Part shown: in pieces, positions 48,811-57,440 of the stretch
Layout of the letters: the number at the start of each line of letters is the position of its first letter
Numbering within the stretch: position 1 is the stretch's first letter
Origin: DATGPD01 sp041398565
GTDB lineage: Bacteria > Planctomycetota > UBA1135 > UBA2386
Direction of reading: 5' to 3'
Length of the DNA: 64,000 nt
NCBI GenBank assembly: GCA_041398565.1
Contig: JAWKUN010000006.1
Span: 62,001-126,000 of the forward strand
The notes under the pieces: generated by a model
Told to the model about the DNA's origin: nothing
Database searches by the model: none
The model's input: the letters and a program-made list of their open reading frames with translations, nothing else
Made by a program: the position numbers and the translations under genes

Positions 48811-49764
48811 ATGACACCGCACGCGCCCGCCCGGCCGATGCTCGGCCTCGTCGTCTGGTCGTTTCTCGCCGGATGCGGCGGTGCCCCGACGCCGGAGCCC
48901 GACCCTCAGATCGAGGCGGACTTCCTGGAGCGGCGCCGAGCCATCGAAGAAGAGAAGGGCAAGCAGACCTTCGAGAGCGACCTCATCAACATCGACAAGG
49001 CGATCGACAAGTATGCCGGCGCCTGGATGACCAGCGAGCTCAACGCGTCGGAGAAGATGCGCGACAAGCTCGACACCTACCTTCGCAACATGGTGGCCAA
49101 GCACTCGGATCGGCTGCTCAGCCTGTCCGAGCAGCGGGACTATCCGGGCAACCGGTCGATCGCCCTGGCCGCCCTCGGGTTCACCGGTCGCAACGACGTG
49201 CTCGACGCCCTCCTCAACGGCGCGCGCGACGACAACGAGCAAGTTGCCGTGGCGGCGCTGTTCGGGCTCGCCATCCTGCAGGATCCGAAGACGCCGCCCG
49301 GCGTGCTCGGCGACCTGATGAACGACGCCAAGCGCCCGGCCGACGTACGGCGCAACGCCTCGCTGGCCTTGCTGCGCCTGCAGGAGAAGTCCTTCGAGCC
49401 GGAGAAGGTCGCCCCCTACTGGATCAAGGTACTCGATCGCCCGATCGAAGACGTCGACTACGCGGTCGCTCTGCACGCCGTGCGGGGGCTCGGCCTGCTG
49501 CGCGATGCCGCCAACGCCGGCTGCGCCGAGCGGCTCGCCAGCCATCCGCAACCGATGCTGCGCGTCGCCGCCGCCATCGCCATGGGCCGCATGAAGTCCG
49601 AGTCGAGCGTGCCGGCGCTGCTGGCTCTACTGGGTCCGGGCGAGACCAACGAGAACGTGCGCCTGGCAGCGCGGAAGGCACTGCAGGCACTTGCCGGCGG
49701 CATCGACCGCGAATACGACGTCGGAGAGTGGCGCAAGGTCTTCGAGCGCGAGAGGACGAAGTAG
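48811..49764 (+). CDS. HEAT-repeat lipoprotein
   Basis: A 317-residue protein from ATG 48811. A signal peptide ends in the lipobox LAGC (SFLAGCGG), followed by a Pro/Glu-rich spacer and a helical region. From ~110 onward come five or six HEAT repeats (IALAALGFTGRNDVLDALLN, VAVAALFGLAILQDPKTPPG, LRVAAAIAMGRMKSESSVPA). It should be anchored to a membrane outside the cytoplasm. It leads a same-strand run of five genes ending at 54820. Confidence 0.85.
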   Translation: MTPHAPARPMLGLVVWSFLAGCGGAPTPEPDPQIEADFLERRRAIEEEKGKQTFESDLINIDKAIDKYAGAWMTSELNASEKMRDKLDTYLRNMVAKHSDRLLSLSEQRDYPGNRSIALAALGFTGRNDVLDALLNGARDDNEQVAVAALFGLAILQDPKTPPGVLGDLMNDAKRPADVRRNASLALLRLQEKSFEPEKVAPYWIKVLDRPIEDVDYAVALHAVRGLGLLRDAANAGCAERLASHPQPMLRVAAAIAMGRMKSESSVPALLALLGPGETNENVRLAARKALQALAGGIDREYDVGEWRKVFERERTK

Positions 49765-50984
49765 GCACACGTGCACGGGCAGCGCGTGCGCTGCGCCTGC
49801 CCGGTGTCCTGACGCTGACGTGGATCGCCGCGTGCAGCGACGCAACGCCGGAGCTGGCGCCGCTGCCGCAGGACGCCCAAGCCGCCGTGCGCACCTTGCT
49901 GCAGCGCTGGCACGGGCCCCTGCAGGGCACGCTCGCGACCTTCGTGACCGAGCTGCGCGACACTGCCGGCGACGGGCCCTGCGCCAAGGTCGCCTTCGCC
50001 GATGGGCGCCTGCGTGTCGACCGCCCCGACCGGAGCGTCGATCTCTTGGTCGGCGACGATGCCTGGCACTGTCCGCCCGACGCGCCCGCGCAACGCCTGG
50101 ACGAGGCTGGCCGCCGCGCCCTCGACGACCTGCGCGCGCTCCTCGCCGGTGCCTACCTCCTGCCGCTCTACGACGCGCGCGCCGTCGCCCGCCAGGGCCC
50201 GTCGGTGTTGGCGGTCGCGGCGAAGGACGGGACCACCTGGCGCCTCGAGCTCGACCTCGACCGCCAGCAGCCGAAGACGATGACCGGTCCGGCGGGCACC
50301 GTCGGTTTCGCGAAGTTCTTCGCCACCGGCGTCAGCGAGCTTCCGGCCGAGGTGCGCCTGGGCGCGCTCGGCACGCGGCACCTGCGCCTCGTCGCCAGCG
50401 ACATCCTGTTCGAGTCGTTCGTGTTCCAGGATCCGACTGCCGATCCGAGCACCGCGCGCAAACGCAGCGCCGCACCGCGCCTCGAGGTGGGGGACGATCG
50501 GCCGACCGAGCCGGTGGTGAGGCACATCGACAGCACTCTGTTTCTCGCCCTGAAGGACCCGGGCGACTGGCAGGCGCGAGCCGAGCGCATCGTCGCCGCC
50601 GGCACCGAACTCGGTGAGCAGGGTCAGTTCGGCGCCGGCCTGCCGTTCTTCTTCGAGGCCGACGGCGCACGCTGGATCGGACTGCCGTTCGAGCCCGACC
50701 GCGAGCAGGGCAGCCCACCGTTCCGCGCGCGCCCCGGCCAGGACGCCCGCCGGCGCGCGCGCCACGCGGCGGTCGTGCTCTACCGTGCGGGCGCACCGTA
50801 TGACGCAGCGTGCGACGAGGCGGCCAACCGCGTGCGCGCCTTCGCCGAACGCAACCGCCTGACGCCCGACGGACCGCTGCGCGCGCTCGCCTACTTCGGT
50901 TGGGGCGACGCGGCACCCACCGAGGCGCAGCTGCAGAGCATGCCGGTGCAAGTGGAGCTACCCATCGCCGAGCCGCCGCGGTGA
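49728..50984 (+). CDS. Lipoprotein of unknown function with an unclear start
   Basis: An open frame ending at 50984 encodes LPGVLTLTWIAACSDATPE near its beginning, a lipoprotein signal with Cys in the lipobox. There is no ATG, GTG or TTG close to it. The nearest start is GTG 49728, inside the previous gene, giving 418 residues with a long basic n-region; a CTG at 49794 would give a normal-length signal. The body has no recognised domain (YLLPLYDARAVARQGPSVLA; DPGDWQARAERIVAAG). Its stop overlaps the Nramp-like start by 4 bases. Confidence 0.65.
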   Translation: MAQGLRAREDEVGTRARAARALRLPGVLTLTWIAACSDATPELAPLPQDAQAAVRTLLQRWHGPLQGTLATFVTELRDTAGDGPCAKVAFADGRLRVDRPDRSVDLLVGDDAWHCPPDAPAQRLDEAGRRALDDLRALLAGAYLLPLYDARAVARQGPSVLAVAAKDGTTWRLELDLDRQQPKTMTGPAGTVGFAKFFATGVSELPAEVRLGALGTRHLRLVASDILFESFVFQDPTADPSTARKRSAAPRLEVGDDRPTEPVVRHIDSTLFLALKDPGDWQARAERIVAAGTELGEQGQFGAGLPFFFEADGARWIGLPFEPDREQGSPPFRARPGQDARRRARHAAVVLYRAGAPYDAACDEAANRVRAFAERNRLTPDGPLRALAYFGWGDAAPTEAQLQSMPVQVELPIAEPPR

Positions 50985-52198
50985 ACCGACGCGGTTGGCG
51001 CGCCCTGATTCCGGGCATGCTGGTGGCCGCCACCGGTGTCGGCGCCGGCGACCTGTCGACCTCGGCGCTCGCCGGCAGCGCCACCGGCGTGCACCTGCTG
51101 TGGGCCGTGCTGCTGGGCTGCGCCATGAAGTGGCTGCTCACCGAGGGCATCGCCCGCCACCAGCTCGCCCGCGGACACAGCGTCCTGCAGCAGGCCCTCA
51201 CGAGCCTGCCCTCCGCTGTGCGCTGGCTGCTGGCCGCCTACTTCGCCGTGTGGGGCTTCCTGGTCGGCGCCGCGCTGATGAGCGCCAACGGCGTCGTCCT
51301 GCACGCCTGTTTGCCGCTGTTCGGCGACGCGCGCCAGGACAAGATCGCGTACGGAGCGGTGGCCAGCCTGCTCGGCCTCGCGCTCGTCCGCCGCGGTGGT
51401 TTCGCCTGGTTCGAGCGCGTCATGGGCGCGTGCACGGCGGTGATGGCGCTGGCGGTGCTCGGCTGCGCGGTGATGCTCGCTCCCGACTGGAACGACGTGC
51501 TGCGCGGCGCCTTCTGGCCGAGCGTGCCGCCCCTCGCGGGTGCGCGCACCTGGACCATCGCGCTCATGGGCGGCGTCGGCGGCACGGTGACCCTGTTGTG
51601 CTACGGCTACTGGATCGGCGAGAAGGAGCGCACGCGGCTCGCCGACCTGCGCCTGTGCCGCTTCGACCTCGCCGCCGCCTACGCGATGACCGCGCTGTTC
51701 GGCATCGGCATGGTGATCGTCGGCAGCCGGCTCGCTTTCGCCGGCGAAGGGGGCGGCGCCACGCTCGCCGTACGCCTCGCCGACCAGCTCGACTCCGTGC
51801 TCGGCCCGCTCGGTCGCGCAGGTTTCCTGGCCGGCGCGCTGGCAGCGGTCCTGAGCAGCTTGCTCGGGGTGTGGCACAGCGTGCCCCTCCTGTTCGCCGA
51901 CGCACACCATGGCGGCAGGCTCGACGCGCACGCCCTGGTGTCCACCCGTGCCTACCGCAGCGCACAGTGGCTGCTGGCGACCGTACCGATGGCCGGCCTC
52001 TACGTCGGCTTCGCTCCGATGCAGCGCGCGTACGCGATCGCCGGTTCGCTGTTCACGCCGCTCCTCGCCCTGGTGCTGCTGTGGCTGCTGCGCCGACCAG
52101 AGCTGGGACCCGGCCGGATCGGGCGCGCCTACGCCACCGCCCTCGCGGCGATCGCCGCCTTCTTCGGTGTCGAGTTGGGTCAGACCATCCTGTCATGA
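50981..52198 (+). CDS. Divergent Nramp-family transporter
   Basis: A 405-residue protein with ~11 hydrophobic segments, starting at GTG 50981 (GTGA overlap). The N-terminal helix LIPGMLVAATGVGAGDLSTS corresponds to Nramp helix 1, but the metal-binding DPGN motif is replaced by GAGD. In helix 6 the usual MPH region reads GGTVTLLCYGYWIGEKE. The canonical Mn2+/Fe2+ ligands are thus missing, so the substrate is uncertain. It overlaps the next gene by 4 bases. Confidence 0.8.
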   Translation: MNRRGWRALIPGMLVAATGVGAGDLSTSALAGSATGVHLLWAVLLGCAMKWLLTEGIARHQLARGHSVLQQALTSLPSAVRWLLAAYFAVWGFLVGAALMSANGVVLHACLPLFGDARQDKIAYGAVASLLGLALVRRGGFAWFERVMGACTAVMALAVLGCAVMLAPDWNDVLRGAFWPSVPPLAGARTWTIALMGGVGGTVTLLCYGYWIGEKERTRLADLRLCRFDLAAAYAMTALFGIGMVIVGSRLAFAGEGGGATLAVRLADQLDSVLGPLGRAGFLAGALAAVLSSLLGVWHSVPLLFADAHHGGRLDAHALVSTRAYRSAQWLLATVPMAGLYVGFAPMQRAYAIAGSLFTPLLALVLLWLLRRPELGPGRIGRAYATALAAIAAFFGVELGQTILS

Positions 52199-53700
52199 CG
52201 GCGATCGAGTCGATGCCCGGTGCGGAGCCGCGCCGACCGCCGTGGTGGGCATGGCTGCTCCTGGCCGCGGCGATCGCCACCCTGACCGGTCTCGGGTTCG
52301 GACCCTGCCGCCACGACTTCTACCTCGCCGACGACTTCAACGCGCTGTACGCCGCCCAGCGCGCCACCACCCTGGCGGACGCCATCGACCTCGACGGTGC
52401 GTTCCGCCTGCGGCTCATCCGCGAGGTGATCCCCGACTTCGAGGCGACGTCGACCCTGCTGCGCCCGATCACGGCGCTCTCCCTGTGGCTCGACCACCTG
52501 CGCGGGGGGCTGGCCCCGGAGTGCTTCCACGACACTTCGCTGTTGCTGCACGCGCTGGTCGCGCTGGCGGTCGCTGCTCTGGCCTTCACCCTGACGCACA
52601 GCTTCGTCGCCGCCGCCGCCGCCGGAGGCATCTTCGCCGTCCACCCGGCGCACGCGGAAGCCGTGGTGTGGATCGCCGCGCGGGCCGACCTCACCGTGAC
52701 CCTGTGCATGGTCGCCGCCTTGCTGGCATGGCGGCGCTACCTCGACGCGGGCGGCGGTGGCCGCCTCTTGCTGGCGTGCGGCGCCTTCGGCCTGGGCTTG
52801 CTCAGCAAGGAGATGGCCGTGACCGTGCCGGCGCTGGCGCTCTGCCTGTGGTGGGCACGGCCCGGCCCGCGCCAGCATGGCCGGCCGTGGCGCGGGCTCG
52901 CCGCCCTGGTGGCGACGTTGCTCGCCTACGTCGCCTTGCGCTTGTTCTTGGTCGGTTCCTTCCGCAGCTACTACGAAGCGCCGGGCGGAGTCGTCGGTGC
53001 GCTCGGCAATGCGGTGCGCTTCGTCGCCGACGCTCTCGTCACCGCAGCCTGGACCGGCGACCGGGTCGCCCACCCCGACTGGGATGTGCTGCGCTGCGCC
53101 TACGGCGCGCTGATCGCCACGCTGCTGCTGCTGGCGCGCGCGCCCTCGCTTCGCCTCGTCGTGGCGTGCGGACTGGCTCTGGCGCTCAGCACCGCGCCGG
53201 TCGCCGGGTGGGCCAAGCTGAACGCGGACGGCGCGGGCACCCGTCTGATCTATCCGAGCCTCGTGTTCACCACCCTCGTCCTCGCCGCAGCCGCCGCGCA
53301 CGCATGGCGGCGCACGCGAGCGCTGACCGCCGTCGCGGTGCTGGGGCTGCTGGGCACCGGCCTGCTCGGCACGCGCCGCGCCACCGAGCCCTGGCAGCGC
53401 GCCGGAGCCGAGGCGCGCGCGATCGTCACCCAACTGCGCACGGCCGCCGCCGACGCCGATGCGGTGATCCTCAGCATGGATCTGCCAGCGACGCTCGGCC
53501 CGGCCTACCTGATGCAGAACGCGTTCCCGGCCGCCGCCTGGCTGTTCGTCCGAGCGGGCCTGCGCGTCGACTGGCTGCCGCCCGCGCAGTGGCAGACAGC
53601 CGTCGTCGAGCATCGCGAGGAGCTCAGAGCCCAGCCCGGCGTCCGCGCCCTGCGCTGGGACGGCGCCGCCGGCGTGTGGCGAACGCCCGACCTGCGCTGA
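52195..53700 (+). CDS. Polytopic GT-C-type membrane protein resembling TMTC O-mannosyltransferases
   Basis: A 501-residue protein from ATG 52195 with ~10 hydrophobic segments. The first loop has an acidic pair (FYLADDFNAL), as in GT-C glycosyltransferases that use a lipid-linked sugar. FAVHPAHAEAVVWIAARADL and LLSKEMAVTVPAL are close to the conserved blocks of the TMTC/PMT-like group. TPR repeats usual in TMTC proteins are absent. It may glycosylate exported proteins or lipids, in keeping with the lipid acyltransferase gene that follows. Confidence 0.75.
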   Translation: MTAIESMPGAEPRRPPWWAWLLLAAAIATLTGLGFGPCRHDFYLADDFNALYAAQRATTLADAIDLDGAFRLRLIREVIPDFEATSTLLRPITALSLWLDHLRGGLAPECFHDTSLLLHALVALAVAALAFTLTHSFVAAAAAGGIFAVHPAHAEAVVWIAARADLTVTLCMVAALLAWRRYLDAGGGGRLLLACGAFGLGLLSKEMAVTVPALALCLWWARPGPRQHGRPWRGLAALVATLLAYVALRLFLVGSFRSYYEAPGGVVGALGNAVRFVADALVTAAWTGDRVAHPDWDVLRCAYGALIATLLLLARAPSLRLVVACGLALALSTAPVAGWAKLNADGAGTRLIYPSLVFTTLVLAAAAAHAWRRTRALTAVAVLGLLGTGLLGTRRATEPWQRAGAEARAIVTQLRTAAADADAVILSMDLPATLGPAYLMQNAFPAAAWLFVRAGLRVDWLPPAQWQTAVVEHREELRAQPGVRALRWDGAAGVWRTPDLR

Positions 53701-53800
53701 CACGCCACGCAACGGGACGCGCTGCGTTGGCGCTTGCTGCTGGCGAGGCGTTCTCGACTCCGGGCTTTACCCTCCATGCACGGTTCGCGAACATGCCGCG

Positions 53801-54820
53801 GTGCAGGCCCGACACGCCCCCGCTCCTCCTGCGGCTGACGCCACGCGGGCCGAGTCCCTCGCCGCGCGCGACGGCGAGCGGGCCAGCGAAGTCGAGGGTT
53901 CGGCGCGCGGCGACACGTGGGCCCGACGCCTGCTCGGGCGCTTCCACATCACCGGAGTGTTCTGGCTGCGCGCGGTCATGTGGGTCTCGCGCGGCTCGCA
54001 GCTGCGGGCCTACAGCATGGTGTGGCTGTGGTCGGCGATCTTCTTCTTCCTGCTGCGCAGGCCGCGTCGGATCGTCGCCGATCACCTGGCGGCGGTGCTC
54101 GGCCCGTGCGGCTTCTTCCGGCGCCAGGCGCGCATCTTCCGCGCCTTCAAGGACCACGCCTGGTGTCTGGTCGAGCGCTTCGAACAGTTCCGTCCCGACT
54201 TCCAGCCGCGGGTCCAGCGCGAGGGCGCGTGGCCGGAGCTGGACAAGGGCAAGGGCTTCATCGTCTGCTCGGCCCACGTCGGCCTGTGGGAGATCGGGCA
54301 GCTCATGCCGGTGGTGCAGGGCGCGCGCAAGCTGCACGTCGTGCGCGAGCGCGAGGAGCATTCCGAGACGCACCGAGTGATCGCCGACATGCTCGACGCC
54401 CACCCGCACGCCGACATCGTCACGCACTGGCTCGACGACGACGCCCAGCTCGGCGCGACCCTGCTCGGCGCTCTCCGCCGGGGCGACGCGGTGACGCTGG
54501 CCGGAGACCGCGCCAAGAGCGGCATGGCCGCCCTGCGGGTGACGATGTTCGGCCGCACGGTGCTGGTGCCAGCCGGGGTGCCGGCGCTGGCGCGCGCCGC
54601 CGAGGTGCAGATCGCACCGACCTTCGTCTTCCGGCTCGGGCGCCGGCACTACCGCGTGGTGGCGCGCCGCCCGTTCAAGGTGGCGCGCTCGAACGACCGT
54701 CAGCGCGACCTGCAGGAAGCGGCGCAGCACCTGGCGTCGGAGTTCGAGTGGGCGGTGCGGCAGAACCCGTTCCAGTGGAAGCGCTGGGAACCGGTGTGGG
54801 CCGACGCGGCGCCCGCCTGA
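53801..54820 (+). CDS. Lipid A biosynthesis (LpxL/HtrB-like) lysophospholipid acyltransferase
   Basis: A 339-residue protein from GTG 53801, 100 bases after the previous gene. After a variable N-terminus come the family features: FHITGVFWLRAVMWVSRG, HLAAVLGPCGFFRRQ, and the catalytic His-X4-Glu in CSAHVGLWEIGQL. A second block (LAGDRAKSGMAALRVTMFGR, then VPAGVPALARAAE) completes the acyl-acceptor site. It transfers an acyl chain to a lipid A precursor or a related lipid at the inner membrane. Confidence 0.85.
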   Translation: MQARHAPAPPAADATRAESLAARDGERASEVEGSARGDTWARRLLGRFHITGVFWLRAVMWVSRGSQLRAYSMVWLWSAIFFFLLRRPRRIVADHLAAVLGPCGFFRRQARIFRAFKDHAWCLVERFEQFRPDFQPRVQREGAWPELDKGKGFIVCSAHVGLWEIGQLMPVVQGARKLHVVREREEHSETHRVIADMLDAHPHADIVTHWLDDDAQLGATLLGALRRGDAVTLAGDRAKSGMAALRVTMFGRTVLVPAGVPALARAAEVQIAPTFVFRLGRRHYRVVARRPFKVARSNDRQRDLQEAAQHLASEFEWAVRQNPFQWKRWEPVWADAAPA

Positions 54821-54888
54821 AGGCCCGGCCGCGGGCGTCTCCGCAGCGACAGGCGACCGGGCGACAGGGGAGGTAGCCGTTCGCGCCC

Positions 54889-57015
54889 TCACAGCGTCGA
54901 CTGCACCAGCCAGTCGAGCCATTCCGGCAAGAGCTGCCAGTTGCTGCCGCGCGTGAGCTCGGCGAAGCGGTAGGCAGGGCTCTCGTCGAGCATGCGCCCG
55001 AGCGCCTGCACGGCGGCGGCACGCAGGCGCGGGTCGGTCCTGGCATCGCTCGCCCTGTCTCGCAGGACGGCGAAGCTGCGCGGTGTGAAGCGCGCGCCGA
55101 GCGCGTAGGTCAGGAGCGCGCGCTCGGCATCGGTCTCGGCGACGCGCAGACTCTTGACCACGGCCTCGACGTCCGCGTCGGTGCCGATGCCGACCAGCAG
55201 CTCCGCCAGCGTCGCGCGCGTGGTCGGGCACGGGTCGGCCTTGACGTGGGCGCGCAGGGTGGCACGGGCCTCGTCGTCGCCGATGAGGGCAAGTGCGTCG
55301 CCGGCAGCGATGCGCATCGACGCTTCGCGCTCGGTGCTCAAGGCTTCGGCGAGCGCCGGCACGGCCAGCGCGTCGCGCGCCAACCCCATCCCCAGCATGT
55401 AGGCGGGCGTCGCACTGTCGTTGCGCTCGCGTCCGAGCGCCGCGCGCAGCTCGGCCGCGGCGTCCTCGTCGGTGCCCTGCCGCAGGTGCAGACCGAGGCC
55501 GAGAGCGGCCCAAGACCGCAGCGACTTGGGCCCGCGGCGCAGCTCTTGGACCAGGAAGCGGCGCGCGTCCGGCTCGCGGTGCGCGCCGATCGCCAAGAGA
55601 ACGACGCCGCGCGACAGGTGTTCGCGTTCGAGGTCGTAGGCGGTCTTCAGGGCGGGCAACGCCAGGTCGTGGGCGGAGCGGCCCAGCCCCAACGCCGCGC
55701 TGCGCCGCAGCGAACGGTTGCGCCCCGACAAAGCGTGGGTCAGCGTCGCGACCGCCGCGTCGGTGGGCACGCTCCCCAGGTTCTCGAGGGCTCGCCCGCG
55801 CAGGAGCAGGTCGCGGTCGGTCTGCAAGCGCTCGGCCTCGCCGGCGAAGACGTCGGGGTCGGCCATGCCCGCGTACAGGAGCGCGCCCATACGCAAGCTG
55901 ACGTCGTCTTGGGCCTCGTGCCCCGCGCTCACCGCCCGGACGAAGCCGTCGTCGTAGTGGTCGCGGGCCAGAGCCAGCCCCAGCACGGCGAAGGCGCGAG
56001 CCTGCGGGCCGAGGCCGGCGGGGTCGTGGGCGGCGGCACCGGCGACGCTCGCCAGCTCGAAGGTCGCGCGCGGACCGCCCAGCGCCCCCAAGGCCAGAAG
56101 GGTCCAGGAACGGATCTCCTGCTGCGGGTCCTGCAAGCGCCGGCGCAGCACCGGGACATGCCGTTCGTCGCCGAGCCGGCCGAGCGCGAGGGTGGCGGCG
56201 GCACGGAGGCTTGCGTCTTGGTGCTCGGTGAGACGCACCAGCTCCGGAACCACCGCGTCGCGTGCGGCTCGGCGCGCAGTGAACAGACGAACCGGCGTGT
56301 CGACCGCCTCACCACTGCGGTCGCGCTGCACGTAAGCCGCGCGGTTGGCGCGCCACCACGCCTGCCAATCCAACTCGATCGCGGGCACGCCGCGCGGCGT
56401 GCGGCGACCGGCCGTGGCCCCAGGGCGGCCGGCGGCCACGGGCGCGGGAGCAGAAGCGGCCCGCGGGCCCGCAACGCGCCCGCGGCGCACGATGTCTTCG
56501 GGGCCAGCCCAGCGCGCAGGCGGCTCCGGCGTCGCCGCCGACCGTGCGCGCCACGATCGCCAGCGCCCTGGTGCCTGGATGCGCGCCGCCTCCACCAGCG
56601 ACAGGCCGTGCGCATCGGTCCACGCCCGCACGCGCGGGTCGCCGGCCAGCTCGACGAACCAGGCATGGTTCTGCGTCGCTGCGATCTCTCGGGTGAGGGC
56701 GTCGCGGCCGCTGCGGTCCAGCATGTAGGCGATGGCGCAGCGCCGGCCTTCGCGGTCCACGAACGACGGCACGCGTGCATCGGGGAAGTCCGGGTCGACT
56801 CCGAAGTCGGCGCGCAGCCGGTAGTCGCGCAGCCACTCGATGACCTGCTGGCGCCCCGCCCGCTGCGCCGGGTCGAGGTCGCCGACGTCGGCCGCGCGCA
56901 GCTCGGCCTCCACCCGCGCGTAGCGCTGCACCCACAACTCGAGGTCGGTGGGCGAAGACTGCGCGCGCGGCAGGGTCGCTGCGCAGGACAAGACGAACAA
57001 GGTTTGGATTCGCAT
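54889..57015 (-). CDS. Secreted HEAT-repeat protein
   Basis: A 708-residue protein from ATG 57015 with a signal peptide (MRIQTLFVLSCAATLPRAQ). Residues ~25-150 form a recurring exported domain (VIEWLRDYRLRADFGVDPDF, PSFVDREGRRCAIAYMLDRS). A Pro/Ala-rich linker follows, then from ~260 to the end about a dozen HEAT repeats (ATLALGRLGDERHVPVLRRR, ALGLGRSAHDLALPALKTAY, AVQALGRMLDESPAYRF). It is likely an extracytoplasmic scaffold. It converges on the acyltransferase gene. Confidence 0.85.
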   Translation of the reverse strand: MRIQTLFVLSCAATLPRAQSSPTDLELWVQRYARVEAELRAADVGDLDPAQRAGRQQVIEWLRDYRLRADFGVDPDFPDARVPSFVDREGRRCAIAYMLDRSGRDALTREIAATQNHAWFVELAGDPRVRAWTDAHGLSLVEAARIQAPGRWRSWRARSAATPEPPARWAGPEDIVRRGRVAGPRAASAPAPVAAGRPGATAGRRTPRGVPAIELDWQAWWRANRAAYVQRDRSGEAVDTPVRLFTARRAARDAVVPELVRLTEHQDASLRAAATLALGRLGDERHVPVLRRRLQDPQQEIRSWTLLALGALGGPRATFELASVAGAAAHDPAGLGPQARAFAVLGLALARDHYDDGFVRAVSAGHEAQDDVSLRMGALLYAGMADPDVFAGEAERLQTDRDLLLRGRALENLGSVPTDAAVATLTHALSGRNRSLRRSAALGLGRSAHDLALPALKTAYDLEREHLSRGVVLLAIGAHREPDARRFLVQELRRGPKSLRSWAALGLGLHLRQGTDEDAAAELRAALGRERNDSATPAYMLGMGLARDALAVPALAEALSTEREASMRIAAGDALALIGDDEARATLRAHVKADPCPTTRATLAELLVGIGTDADVEAVVKSLRVAETDAERALLTYALGARFTPRSFAVLRDRASDARTDPRLRAAAVQALGRMLDESPAYRFAELTRGSNWQLLPEWLDWLVQSTL

Positions 57016-57075
57016 CGGCTGGCCTCCGGGCGCCGGCGCCAGCAACGGACGTACCGGCGATCCCGGGCGGACCAT

Positions 57076-57147
57076 CCAGCGTTCAGCGGTGGAGCCTTGG
57101 CTCATCCGCTGCAAGGCTGGTGCGGTGGCTGGCGACTCAGTCGTCCG
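57076..57147 (+). repeat. Palindromic repeat element, copy 5
   Basis: It reads CCAGCGTTCAGCGGTGGAGC, then CTTGGCTCATCCGCTGCAAG, then GCTGGTGCGGTGGCTGGCGA, ending near TCGTCCG. It forms an 11-pair hairpin with two internal mismatches. It lies 60 bases upstream of the HEAT-repeat gene, pointing away from it. Confidence 0.85.
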
Positions 57148-57388
57148 GCGGGTGCCAGTTCGTGGCCAGAGGCGGCGCGCGCGGTTACGCGCCAGTGACA
57201 CTTGGCGAAGGCAGGATGTGCGACCAGAGCACGCAGCGCGGACCACGCGACACCACGCGACGCACGCAGACGCCCGGCGCTCTGGGACGCCCTGACCTGC
57301 AGCCACAAGCGCCCTTCTTGACGAGACTTGCATTCCTGGACCCACGGCCCAGGCGCCGGCTATCCTGGCTCGAGACGCGCGGCTCGGC

Positions 57389-57406
57389 ACTCCTCGCGGG
57401 AGGAGT
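57389..57406 (+). promoter_or_regulatory. Hairpin in the rocD leader
   Basis: ACTCCTC (57389-57395) and GAGGAGT (57400-57406) form a perfect 7-base stem with a four-base loop, 34 bases before ATG 57441. An operator or mRNA structure is possible; nothing else supports a specific role. Confidence 0.35.
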
Positions 57407-57440
57407 GGGCGGCGGTCGAAAACAACCCGGAGCCCACGCC

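Larger units (their letters stand above)
57016..57440. other. Divergent intergenic region with a palindromic repeat and a leader hairpin
   Basis: About 425 bases between the HEAT gene (-) and rocD (+). It contains repeat copy 5 (57076-57147) close to the HEAT gene and a hairpin (57389-57406) close to rocD. No gene was found in the remainder. Confidence 0.5.

Noticed and set aside
45490..49551. A 1353-codon minus-strand frame across the chemoreceptor and neighbouring genes
   Set aside because: It is antisense to well-supported genes and shows no domain or signal of its own.
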